Positions 55,645-64,000 of a stretch of DNA of 64,000 bases are shown piece by piece; the stretch's first letter is position 1; the number at the start of each line of letters is the position of its first letter. Under the pieces are notes generated by a model. That model ran no database searches and was not told the origin of the DNA. It saw nothing but the letters and a program-made list of their open reading frames with translations. The position numbers and the translations under genes were made by a program. Origin of the DNA: Flavobacterium pisciphilum (GTDB taxonomy: Bacteria > Bacteroidota > Bacteroidia > Flavobacteriales > Flavobacteriaceae); assembly GCF_020905345.1 (NCBI RefSeq), contig NZ_JAJJMO010000001.1, forward strand, positions 2,728,001 through 2,792,000, read 5' to 3'.

Positions 55645-57279
55645 TTATTTTTTTGACATTTTTTCTGCCATCAATAATGCATTATAAGCATTCACCATTC
55701 TACCTGTTTTTGATGATTCGGTAGATGAAACCGCAACTGGTTTTTCCTCTGGGTTTGGATTTTCACCCAAAATCAACATCTCCGGAAGTAGAACTCCTGA
55801 ATTCATTAAAATATGTTTTACCTGTGGAGCAGTTAACTTAGGATAATAAGAACGGATTAAAGCTGCAACTCCAGCCGCATTTGGTGCAGCCATTGAAGTT
55901 CCTTGTAAATACTTGTACTTATTATTTGGAATTGTTGCATAGATTTCTTCTCCTGGAGCAAAAACATCAACGTTTATTTTTCCAAAATTAGAGAAACCTG
56001 CCACTACCTTTTCTCCATATACTTTATTTATTGCACCAATTGTAATTAAATTATCTGCAAATTCTTTGATGTTATCCTCTGAGTCATTTGGGTAATTAAT
56101 ATTTTTCTCAATATCAATATTGTAACCATCATTTCCAGCTGCATGCACAATTAGAACATCTTTTTTAGCTGCATATTTTATAGCATCGTAAACCCATTGT
56201 TTATGAGGAGAAAAACTTTTTCCAAAACTTCCGTTGATTACTTTTGCTCCATTATCTACAGCATAACGTATTGCCAATGCAATATCTTTATCATACTCAT
56301 CTCCATCTGGAACAGCTCTCACTGCCATAATTTCAACATTATTAGCAACACCATCTCCACCTAAATTATTGTGACGCAATTGAGCAACTATACCTGCTAC
56401 GTGAGTTCCGTGTAATGCTTTATCTTTAACTGGTCCAATAACATTATTATTCCCGTAACGAGTATCTTTAATATCTTCTGGATTATCTCCTACAATTTTT
56501 CGACCATCAAATTCTTTATTCAAATTAAAATTTAACTGATCATACACTTGTTCTCTATACTCTTCAAAATCAGCTTCAGGATTAAAAGTAGCTCCTGCAT
56601 TAGTGAAAATTTGAGTCATGATCATTTTACTTCTAGTTACTTTTGGGTCTGTAGAAGTAATAGTGCTTAAATCTTCAATCTTGTAGTTATCTTTATTTAA
56701 TGCTTTTTTTACAGTCGAATGAACATCAAGTAAAAAATCTACCTGTTGTTTATCTTCTAATGCCTTTTCGTATTTTTCATTATACTGCGCCAATGCATTT
56801 TTATATTCAGCAGATCCGTCATCGCCTTTCTTTACAATACGAGTAAGTTCTAAATTCTCGCTTACAGCATCACCAAGAAAGTTCCAACCGTGAACGTCAT
56901 CTATAAAACCATTTTTATCGTCATCGATTCCGTTACCAGGAATCTCTTTTGTATTCGTCCAGATTTTTCCTTGTAAATCTTCGTGTTCGATATCAACACC
57001 AGAATCAACAATTCCTACGATTACCTTTACTCCTTTTTTATCTTTTAGTAATTCGGCATACGCCTTGTCAACACTCATTCCCGGAATAGTATCTTTTACT
57101 AAATCCAAATGACTCCATCTCTTTAAATCATTTTCGCTAACTGGAGCATTTTTTTTAATAATTGCAGGAGCAATTTCAACAACTGGAGGTGTTGCAATTG
57201 ATGCTTGTTTTGTAGCACCACAACCTGCTAAAACCATTAACGCAAAAGCAGACATGTAAATAGGCTTGATACTATTCAT
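55645..57279 (-). CDS. S8 family subtilisin-like lipoprotein protease
   Basis: Lipoprotein (544 residues, lipobox LAGC with C20) carrying a subtilisin fold. The catalytic triad is D92 in GIVDSGVDIEHE, H290 in LHGTHVAGIVAQ and S462 in GTSMAAPNAAG, with oxyanion N383 in AAGND. The stretch between D92 and H290 is about 150 residues longer than in classical subtilisins and is charged and helical (about 140-285). The start at 57279 gives a complete lipoprotein signal; an internal Met at residue 9 is an alternative. Confidence 0.93.
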   Translation of the reverse strand: MNSIKPIYMSAFALMVLAGCGATKQASIATPPVVEIAPAIIKKNAPVSENDLKRWSHLDLVKDTIPGMSVDKAYAELLKDKKGVKVIVGIVDSGVDIEHEDLQGKIWTNTKEIPGNGIDDDKNGFIDDVHGWNFLGDAVSENLELTRIVKKGDDGSAEYKNALAQYNEKYEKALEDKQQVDFLLDVHSTVKKALNKDNYKIEDLSTITSTDPKVTRSKMIMTQIFTNAGATFNPEADFEEYREQVYDQLNFNLNKEFDGRKIVGDNPEDIKDTRYGNNNVIGPVKDKALHGTHVAGIVAQLRHNNLGGDGVANNVEIMAVRAVPDGDEYDKDIALAIRYAVDNGAKVINGSFGKSFSPHKQWVYDAIKYAAKKDVLIVHAAGNDGYNIDIEKNINYPNDSEDNIKEFADNLITIGAINKVYGEKVVAGFSNFGKINVDVFAPGEEIYATIPNNKYKYLQGTSMAAPNAAGVAALIRSYYPKLTAPQVKHILMNSGVLLPEMLILGENPNPEEKPVAVSSTESSKTGRMVNAYNALLMAEKMSKK

Positions 57280-57527
57280 TTATATAAATTTAATAAAAGT
57301 TAAAATATGGGTCTAATTTATGATTTTTTGTTACAAAAAAAAGACAGATTAACACACTGTTAGGAATCTTACTCAATCTTTTTTCATCAAACTAGAAACG
57401 GTTCAAATATAATCATTCTATTAGAAATGGAAATAATCATTTTAATTACTACCTGACAAATAAAAGTTTAACAAGAAATCATTTCTAATTTGTATTATTG
57501 CATCAGCTAATTTCAAAAACCCTATTT

Positions 57528-60500
57528 ATGAAAACAAAACTACTTTTATTGCTATTACTAGCAAATTTTTCTATTCATGCCCAGACACCAAATGTCCCAA
57601 ATTACGTCCCTACAAATGGGTTGATTGCCTATTATCCGTTCAACGGAAATGCAAATGATCAAAGTGGTAATGCTGCAAATGGAATTACAACTAACACTAC
57701 ACTAACATCTGATAGATTTGGAGCTCCTAATACTGCCTATTCTTTTAATGGCACGACTAGTACTATTGAAGCTCTAATATCTAATATTCCTCAAAACAAT
57801 TCCCCTAGAACAATTTCGGGATGGTTCAAAACAAACGATGCCTTTGCAGCTCCAAACAAACATGAAATTTGTATTTTTAACTATGGTATTTTAGCAAAAA
57901 CACAAAGACTTTCTCTTTCTGTTTACTCAAAGGGATACCTCAATATAGTAAATGGTCCTGTTTTTTCTGATAACTCATTCTATATAAACAACTTTGATTA
58001 TTCAAACAATGACTGGTATTTCTACACCCTTACCTATGATGGAAGTAAAGCTTCAATATTTATTAATGGTGAATTTGTATCCGAAAATATCATAAGCCTA
58101 AACACTACAGGAAACACTTTAAAAATAGGCCAAAGAATCTCTGGAGACACTACCGATGAAAGCTTCAAAGGAACAATAGACGATATTGGAATTTGGAACC
58201 GTGTCTTAACTCAAACAGAAATCATCGCTTTGTACGAGTCTGGAAATACAACCAATTCTTACACATTAATCCCCGATGCAAACTTTGAAAAAAAGTTAAT
58301 TGCCTTAGGCCTTGATTATGGTCCTATTAATGGAAAAGTCTTTACAGCAAGTATATCATCTATAACTTCCTTAGACGTATCTGCCAGCCAAATATCAGAT
58401 TTAACCGGAATTGAAGATTTTACAGCTTTACAAGTCCTTAATTGCAGAGCCAATTCCTTATCAAATTTAAACATAAGTAAAAACACTGCTTTGACATATT
58501 TAAACTGTAGCAGCAATCAGCTAAAAAATTTGAATATTTCTAATAACACTGCTTTAGCAACTTTAAGTACTGACAATAATCAACTAACGAGTTTAGATGC
58601 TTCTAACAGTACCGCTTTAAAAACTTTATTATGTGCTTCCAATAATGTATTAGCAAATCTAAATGTTTCTAAAAACACCGCTTTAACATATTTAAAATGT
58701 GATACCAATAAGTTAACATCTTTAGATGTTTCTAATAATACTGCATTGACATATTTAAATTGCAATGCCAATCGATTAACTAGTTTATATACTGAAAAGA
58801 ACGTCTCTCTAAATATTTTATCTGTAGCTGTCAATCAATTAACTAATTTAAATCTTTCTAAGAATGTTGCCTTAACAGAATTATATTGCAGTGTTAACCA
58901 ATTAACTAATTTAGATCTTTCTAAAAATATTGCCTTAACAAATTTTTCTTGTAGCGAAAATCCACTATTGACAAGTCTGAATTTAAAAAACGGAAAAAAT
59001 ACTCTTTTAAAAAGTTCTAATTTACAATTCATTTATAATCCAAATTTAACCTGTATTCAAGTAGACGATGTTGCTTACTCTAATGCAAATTGGTCAACAA
59101 AAAAAGACACAACTGCAAATTATAATACAAACTGTCCTTCTACTTATACAATAATTCCTGATATAAATTTTGAAAAAAAATTAATATCATTAGGAATTGA
59201 TTCTGGTGCTCCAGATGGAAAAATTACAATTTCAGATGTTAGCTCAATTACCGATTTAGATCTCTCTAATAGCAACATTAAAGATTTAACCGGAATAAGC
59301 AGTTTTATTTCACTTAAAAGCCTAAAGTCATCAAACAATCAATTAGTAGATTTGGATTTATCCAAGAACATTCTTTTAGATGCCTTAGACACTTCTATGA
59401 ACAACCTTTTAAAATTGAATATAAAAAATGGAAATAACACTAAATTTTACATCCCAAATTTAAATTTCACAGGCAACCCAAATTTAACATGTATTCAAGT
59501 AGACGATGTTACTTACTCTAATGCAAATTGGTCAACAAAAAAAGATGCAACTGCAAATTACAATACAAACTGTCCTTCTACTTATACAATAATTCCTGAT
59601 ATAAATTTTGAAAAAAAATTAATATCATTAGGAATTGATTCTGGTGCTCCAGATGGAAAAATACTAACTTCAAATGTTTCATCACTTACTTCATTAGATG
59701 TTTCATCAAGTTTAATTTCAGATTTAACAGGGATTCAAGATTTCACTTCATTGAATATATTGAATTGTGGAAACAACAAACTTTTGACCCTTGACATTTC
59801 CAATAACAAACTCCTGAAAGAATTAAATTGCAGATATAATAATTTAACCGCTTTAGAATTATCAGCAAATATAAATTTAACTTCATTAGATTGTATTTAT
59901 AATCAGATTACTAACCTTGACGTATCCCAAGCGAAGTATCTTGAATCATTATTGTGTAATTCTAATCAAATTACCCATTTAGATGTGACTAATAATTTAG
60001 TTTTGGACTGGTTTGGTTGTAATGGCAATAAACTAACAACTTTGAATGTTTCAAAAAACAAAAATCTGCGTTTTTTAGACTGCGGATTTAATCAACTATC
60101 ATCACTCGATATTAGTAGTAATAAAGATTTATTTTATTTAAATTGTTACAACAATAAACTCACTTCATTAGATGTTTCTATGCTTACTGAGTTAACGAAT
60201 TTAGCTTGTTCCTCAAATCAATTGAGCAACCTAGAGGTTTCTAAAAATATCAAACTAAAATCTTTATTGTGTGAAAACATTAATATTTCATCTCTTAATC
60301 TTTCTAAAAATACAGTTCTTAAAGAATTATATTGCGGAAATGGACAACTCACAACTTTAGATATTTCCAAGAATAAGGCCCTAACCCATTTATCCTGCCA
60401 GAATAACCTATTAACTTATTTAAATATTAAAAATGGAGAAAATTCACTACTTACCGATGTTGATTTTAAACAAAATCCAAATTTAACCTGTATTCAAGTA

Positions 60501-61739
60501 GATGATGTAGCATACTCGAATGCAAATTGGGCAAACAAAAAAGACGCAACTGCAAGTTACAATACTAATTGCACTTCTTATTTCGTCCAGATTCCAGATC
60601 AAAATTTTGAACAAAGATTAATTGATTTAGGGATTGATAAAGATGGAAAGAATGGAATGGTCTTGGATAGTAGCATTTCACAAATAACTTATTTAAATAT
60701 TAATTCTAGTTCTATAAAAGATTTAACTGGAATAAGCGGTTTTATTTCACTTAGAGGTCTAAAGTCATCAAACAATCAATTAGTAAATTTGGATTTATCT
60801 AAGAATACTCTTTTAGATTCCTTAGACATTTCTATGAACAACCTTGTAACATTGAATATAAAAAATGGAAATAACACTAAATTTCACATCCCAAATTTAA
60901 ATTTCACAGGCAACCCCAATTTAACCTGTATTCAAGTAGACGATGTTGCTTACTCTAATGCAAATTGGTCAACAAAAAAAGACACTATAGCAAGCTATAA
61001 CACATATTGTCCCTCTTATTTTGCCCAAATTCCAGATCAGAATTTTGAACAAAAACTAATTGATTTAGGAATTGACACAGATGGCTTAAACGGAAAAATT
61101 ACAATTTCAGATGTTAGCTCATTTACCGATTTAGATCTTTCTAATAGCAACATTAAAGATTTAACCGGAATTGAAAATTTTACCGCTTTAAAAAATTTAA
61201 ATTGCAGTAACAACCAACTACCCTCTTTAGATCTTTCTAAAAACACAAATCTTCAAATTTTAAGTATTATCAATAATCCACTAGTGTATTTAAACTTAAA
61301 AAACGGAAACAATAGAAACCTGATCATAGCATCTGGAACTGGCAAAAAAACAGTTAACACATCAGCAACCACCTTTTTAGGAATCACCACTTTAGGTTGT
61401 GTAAAAGTAGATGACGTTGCTTATTCTAATGCAAACTGGTCCAAAATTAAAGAGGCATCAACAACCTATTCTGAAACTTGCACTTTGGGACTTGAAGATT
61501 CAGTCTTAGACAAAATCACAATTTATCCAAACCCAACAAAAGGAGAATTACATATAAACAATACATTACTTGATAAAGCAACTGTTTATAATTCTTTAGG
61601 GCAATTAGTAAAAACTTTTACCCTTGATTCGGGTAATACCAACAATACAATAAACTTATCCGAACTACCAAAAGGTGTTTATTATGTGTATTTAATCCAT
61701 CAAGACACAGCTTCAGCTAAGAAAGTCATAATAGAATAA
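57528..61739 (+). CDS. Giant LamG plus leucine-rich-repeat protein with T9SS sorting domain
   Basis: Secreted protein of 1403 residues; the start is at 57528, where the signal peptide MKTKLLLLLLLANFSIHAQ begins. It has a LamG/concanavalin-like domain (about 20-245, LIAYYPFNGNANDQSGN), then five modules. Each module opens with a PDxNFExKLIxLGID motif, continues with about 21-residue leucine-rich repeats (LDVSNNTALTYLNC type) and closes with VDDVxYSNANW. The C-terminal type IX sorting domain (ITIYPNPTKGELHIN, then LPKGVYYVYL and KKVIIE) implies export to the cell surface or medium. Likely adhesion or binding; the ligand is unknown. Confidence 0.9.
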   Translation: MKTKLLLLLLLANFSIHAQTPNVPNYVPTNGLIAYYPFNGNANDQSGNAANGITTNTTLTSDRFGAPNTAYSFNGTTSTIEALISNIPQNNSPRTISGWFKTNDAFAAPNKHEICIFNYGILAKTQRLSLSVYSKGYLNIVNGPVFSDNSFYINNFDYSNNDWYFYTLTYDGSKASIFINGEFVSENIISLNTTGNTLKIGQRISGDTTDESFKGTIDDIGIWNRVLTQTEIIALYESGNTTNSYTLIPDANFEKKLIALGLDYGPINGKVFTASISSITSLDVSASQISDLTGIEDFTALQVLNCRANSLSNLNISKNTALTYLNCSSNQLKNLNISNNTALATLSTDNNQLTSLDASNSTALKTLLCASNNVLANLNVSKNTALTYLKCDTNKLTSLDVSNNTALTYLNCNANRLTSLYTEKNVSLNILSVAVNQLTNLNLSKNVALTELYCSVNQLTNLDLSKNIALTNFSCSENPLLTSLNLKNGKNTLLKSSNLQFIYNPNLTCIQVDDVAYSNANWSTKKDTTANYNTNCPSTYTIIPDINFEKKLISLGIDSGAPDGKITISDVSSITDLDLSNSNIKDLTGISSFISLKSLKSSNNQLVDLDLSKNILLDALDTSMNNLLKLNIKNGNNTKFYIPNLNFTGNPNLTCIQVDDVTYSNANWSTKKDATANYNTNCPSTYTIIPDINFEKKLISLGIDSGAPDGKILTSNVSSLTSLDVSSSLISDLTGIQDFTSLNILNCGNNKLLTLDISNNKLLKELNCRYNNLTALELSANINLTSLDCIYNQITNLDVSQAKYLESLLCNSNQITHLDVTNNLVLDWFGCNGNKLTTLNVSKNKNLRFLDCGFNQLSSLDISSNKDLFYLNCYNNKLTSLDVSMLTELTNLACSSNQLSNLEVSKNIKLKSLLCENINISSLNLSKNTVLKELYCGNGQLTTLDISKNKALTHLSCQNNLLTYLNIKNGENSLLTDVDFKQNPNLTCIQVDDVAYSNANWANKKDATASYNTNCTSYFVQIPDQNFEQRLIDLGIDKDGKNGMVLDSSISQITYLNINSSSIKDLTGISGFISLRGLKSSNNQLVNLDLSKNTLLDSLDISMNNLVTLNIKNGNNTKFHIPNLNFTGNPNLTCIQVDDVAYSNANWSTKKDTIASYNTYCPSYFAQIPDQNFEQKLIDLGIDTDGLNGKITISDVSSFTDLDLSNSNIKDLTGIENFTALKNLNCSNNQLPSLDLSKNTNLQILSIINNPLVYLNLKNGNNRNLIIASGTGKKTVNTSATTFLGITTLGCVKVDDVAYSNANWSKIKEASTTYSETCTLGLEDSVLDKITIYPNPTKGELHINNTLLDKATVYNSLGQLVKTFTLDSGNTNNTINLSELPKGVYYVYLIHQDTASAKKVIIE
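59052..59662 (+). repeat. Near-identical internal direct repeat in the LRR gene
   Basis: Bases 59052-59224 and 59490-59662 match over about 173 bases with only a few differences. Further copies of parts of this module occur near 60490, 60930 and 61400. Confidence 0.85.
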
Positions 61740-61756
61740 ATACAATCAATTAAACT

Positions 61757-61795
61757 AAAAAACCCGTTTTCAAATTTTGAAAACGGGTTTTTTTA
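61757..61795 (+). terminator. Terminator of the LRR gene
   Basis: AAACCCGTTTTCAAA pairs with TTTGAAAACGGGTTT with almost no loop, followed by T run. Confidence 0.9.
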
Positions 61796-61814
61796 TCCTT
61801 TAACATTTACAATT

Positions 61815-62672
61815 TTAAAAAATATCCTCACAAGTAAAAACATCTTTAAAACGAACCCCTTTTTCAGTATGTTCTACTGTTATAATTTGATTATGTGCAT
61901 CGTGCTCTAGAAACAAATAGTAGTTATTATCTGCTGCTGCATTCAGAAATTTTGCTTTTTCTGGCATTGTCAATAGTGGTCTTGTATCATACCCCATAAC
62001 ATATGGCAACGGAATATGTCCAGCAGTAGCCAATAAATCAGCACAAAAAACTATCGTTTTGTCTTGATATTGAATATGCGGAATCATTTGTTTCTCAGTA
62101 TGTCCATCGGCAAAGAAAATTCCAAAACCAAGTTCAGACGTTGAAAGAAAATCTGCCTCAGTTCTTTTTATGAAATTTAATTGTCCGCTTTCTTGCATTG
62201 GTAGAATATTTTCAGACAGAAAAGAAGCCTTTTCACGAGCATTGGGTTTAGTCGCCCATTCCCAATGATTTTCGTTACTCCAGTATTTAGCATTTTTAAA
62301 AGCAGGTTCATAACCTGTTTTATCAGAATTCCATTGTACACTTCCTCCACAATGGTCAAAATGCAAATGAGTCATAAAAACATCTGTAATATCATCTCGG
62401 TGAAAACCATATTTTGCCAATGATTTGTCTATCGAATGATTTCCCCAAAGCGAATAATATCCAAAAAACTTATCCGATTGTTTATCTCCCATTCCAGTAT
62501 CTATCAAAATAAGTCGGTTACCCTCTTCAATAAGCAAGCATCTTGCAGCTATATCTATCAAATTATTACCATCGGCAGGATTAGTTTTATTCCAAATTGT
62601 TTTAGGCACAACACCAAACATGGCGCCACCGTCTAATTTAAAATTTCCAGATTCTATTGGATAAAGCTTCAT
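61815..62672 (-). CDS. MBL-fold metallo-hydrolase
   Basis: Metallo-beta-lactamase-fold hydrolase (285 residues) with the metal motif H102-L-H104-F-D106-H107 in MTHLHFDHCGG and later ligands around DGHTEKQ and FCADLL. The architecture resembles lactonase-type members. No signal peptide, so cytoplasmic. The substrate cannot be named. It is divergent from the suf genes. Confidence 0.88.
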   Translation of the reverse strand: MKLYPIESGNFKLDGGAMFGVVPKTIWNKTNPADGNNLIDIAARCLLIEEGNRLILIDTGMGDKQSDKFFGYYSLWGNHSIDKSLAKYGFHRDDITDVFMTHLHFDHCGGSVQWNSDKTGYEPAFKNAKYWSNENHWEWATKPNAREKASFLSENILPMQESGQLNFIKRTEADFLSTSELGFGIFFADGHTEKQMIPHIQYQDKTIVFCADLLATAGHIPLPYVMGYDTRPLLTMPEKAKFLNAAADNNYYLFLEHDAHNQIITVEHTEKGVRFKDVFTCEDIF

Positions 62673-62849
62673 TTTATTTAATTGTTTAAAAATTCAAATG
62701 TTACAAAAATTAAGATTCAATAATCTTTTGTTTGATTAATCCTGCAATTTAATAAAATCCTTTTGCTTTCAAGGAAATGAAATAGACTTTATCTATTTTA
62801 ACATTTGTTATAATAATGTGAACCGTTATGGAAAAAGGTTTTTATATAG

Positions 62850-62857
62850 TATCTTTG
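62850..62857 (+). promoter_or_regulatory. -7 box of the suf operon
   Basis: TATCTTTG, a perfect -7 match, 30 bases before the HesB/IscA start. No clear TTG at -33. Confidence 0.5.
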
Positions 62858-62887
62858 CAAATAATTTAGACAATAATCTATATAACA

Positions 62888-63217
62888 ATGATAAAGGTTT
62901 CTGATTCTGCCAAAAAGAAAATTATCGACTTAATGCAAGACGATGGTTTTGATGCCGCACATGACTATGTAAGAGTAGGAGTGAAAAGCGGTGGGTGCTC
63001 CGGTTTATCATATGATTTAAAATTTGACAAAACCAAAGGGGACGACGATAAAATATTCATAGACAACGATATAACTATTGCTGTCGAAAAAAAATCATTT
63101 CTATATTTAGCTGGAACGATATTAGAGTTTTCAGGTGGATTAAATGGAAAAGGATTTGTATTTAATAATCCAAACGCAAGTAGAACTTGTGGTTGTGGCG
63201 AAAGTTTTTCACTTTAG
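62888..63217 (+). CDS. A-type iron-sulfur carrier (HesB/IscA/SufA family)
   Basis: A-type Fe-S carrier protein (109 residues, normal length). The three conserved cysteines are C37 in SGGCSGL and C101 and C103 in TCGCGESF. It delivers or holds clusters in the SUF pathway. It lies upstream of sufB on the same strand with an 87-base structured spacer. Confidence 0.95.
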   Translation: MIKVSDSAKKKIIDLMQDDGFDAAHDYVRVGVKSGGCSGLSYDLKFDKTKGDDDKIFIDNDITIAVEKKSFLYLAGTILEFSGGLNGKGFVFNNPNASRTCGCGESFSL

Positions 63218-63230
63218 CCAAACGTCGAAA

Positions 63231-63292
63231 GTCTTAAAGTCAAACGAAGCTATACATACTTCGAGCTTATAAGACATTCAAACTTTTAAGAC
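63231..63292 (+). repeat. Nested hairpin in the hesB-sufB spacer
   Basis: Outer arms GTCTTAAAGT (63231-63240) and ACTTTTAAGAC (63282-63292) pair with one bulged base. Inner arms CGAAG (63245-63249) and CTTCG (63259-63263) pair as well. Confidence 0.55.
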
Positions 63293-63304
63293 AATATTGA
63301 AACA

Positions 63305-64000
63305 ATGAGCAAATACACTGAAGACGATTTAAAAATCGAACTCGAAACTAAAGAATACGAATACGGATTTTATACAGATATAGAATCTGAGACGTTTCCT
63401 ATTGGGCTAAACGAAGATATTGTTCGTGCCATTTCTCTAAAAAAAGAAGAACCACAATGGATGACCGATTGGCGTATTGAGGCTTTTCGTGCTTGGCAAG
63501 AAATGATTGAACCAGAATGGGCAAATGTGCGTTATGAAAAACCAGATTTCCAAGCAATATCTTATTATTCTGCTCCAAAGCAAGTAGATCCAAATAAAAC
63601 ATTAGACGATGTGGATCCTGAACTTTTAGAAATGTACAAAAAGTTAGGAATCTCTGTCGATGAACAAAAAATGATGAACAATGTCGCTATGGATATTGTA
63701 GTTGACTCTGTTTCAGTAGCTACTACTTTCAAAAAGACATTAGGAGAAAAAGGCATCATTTTCTGTCCTATTTCAGAAGCTATAAAAGAGCATCCTGAGT
63801 TAGTTCGTAAATACTTAGGAACAGTTGTTCCTCAAAAAGATAATTTTTACGCAGCATTAAATTCAGCTGTTTTCTCAGATGGATCATTCTGCTATATTCC
63901 AAAAGGCGTTCGTTGCCCAATGGAACTTTCAACTTATTTCCGAATCAATCAAGCAGGAACTGGTCAGTTCGAAAGAACATTGGTTATTGCTGACGAAGGA
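63305..64000 (+). CDS. sufB: Fe-S cluster assembly protein SufB, 3' end outside window
   Basis: The first 232 residues of SufB, the scaffold subunit of the SufBCD Fe-S assembly complex. The reading frame runs from ATG 63305 (MSKYTEDDLKIELETKEYEYG) and stays open to the last base. Typical segments are EPQWMTDWRIEAFRAW, PDFQAISYYSAPK and GSFCYIPKGVRCPMELSTYF. The family is about 480 residues, so about half is present. sufC, sufD and sufS may follow beyond the window. Confidence 0.96.
   Translation, partial: MSKYTEDDLKIELETKEYEYGFYTDIESETFPIGLNEDIVRAISLKKEEPQWMTDWRIEAFRAWQEMIEPEWANVRYEKPDFQAISYYSAPKQVDPNKTLDDVDPELLEMYKKLGISVDEQKMMNNVAMDIVVDSVSVATTFKKTLGEKGIIFCPISEAIKEHPELVRKYLGTVVPQKDNFYAALNSAVFSDGSFCYIPKGVRCPMELSTYFRINQAGTGQFERTLVIADEG

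Noticed and set aside
53705..57279. M1 and S8 peptidases as the collagen-degrading part of the glycan locus
   Set aside because: They lie about 10 kb away on the other strand, with separate terminators and no collagen-binding domain, so no link can be supported.
58260..61470. CRISPR-like array or minisatellite in the LRR gene
   Set aside because: The repeats are in frame, encode leucine-rich repeats and have no unique spacers of constant length.

Overview
The window looks like a chromosomal segment of a Flavobacterium-type Bacteroidota. It is AT-rich. Its promoters match the Bacteroidota pattern (TTG, about 20 bases, TAnnTTTG), for example TTG-N20-TATCTTTG before the complex I operon. It encodes a SusC/SusD pair, a protein with a type IX secretion C-terminal sorting domain, a short NuoG without a molybdopterin-type catalytic domain, and an SDR-type threonine dehydrogenase. 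I see no rRNA, tRNA, CRISPR array, insertion sequence or prophage. The window opens inside aspS and closes inside sufB.

Layout. 1-1870: aspS (3' part) and a cold-shock gene. 2034-15436: a 14-gene nuoA-N operon for respiratory complex I, with structured repeat-like spacers at five internal junctions. 15742-19741: a BI-1 membrane protein, a PAS protein, dinB, a Ser/Thr-type phosphoesterase and a small secreted protein. 19879-22730: a minus-strand operon for an LRR membrane protein, a GIDE-domain protein, LemA and a small membrane protein. 22861-28372 (minus): an ALDH7-type dehydrogenase, two CorA-type transporters, 3-hydroxyanthranilate dioxygenase and a secreted EEP-fold hydrolase. 28541-31940: a secreted XAC2610-like protein, an LD-carboxypeptidase, YraN and a stand-alone ACT-like protein. 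32709-44088: a polysaccharide-utilisation-like locus. 44236-46802: two ankyrin proteins. 47096-51059: mfd and a lipoprotein. 51288-53613: threonine dehydrogenase and a DUF418 protein. 53705-57279: M1 and S8 peptidases. 57528-61739: a giant LRR protein exported by T9SS. 61815 to the end: an MBL-fold hydrolase and the start of a suf operon.

The most interesting region is 32709-44088. It joins a SusC/SusD importer, a YgjK-like GH63 alpha-glucosidase, a GH42 beta-galactosidase, and a fusion of a hydroxylysine-kinase-like APH domain with an AGXT2L-type phospholyase. Read in order, these activities match stepwise breakdown of the collagen glycoconjugate Glc-alpha-1,2-Gal-beta-O-hydroxylysine: removal of glucose, removal of galactose, phosphorylation of hydroxylysine, then elimination to 2-aminoadipate semialdehyde. 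An ALDH7-family enzyme that could oxidise that aldehyde lies about 8 kb upstream of the locus, at 22861-24414. I propose this as a glucosylgalactosyl-hydroxylysine utilisation system. Enzyme families and gene order are read from the sequence; the substrate is inference.
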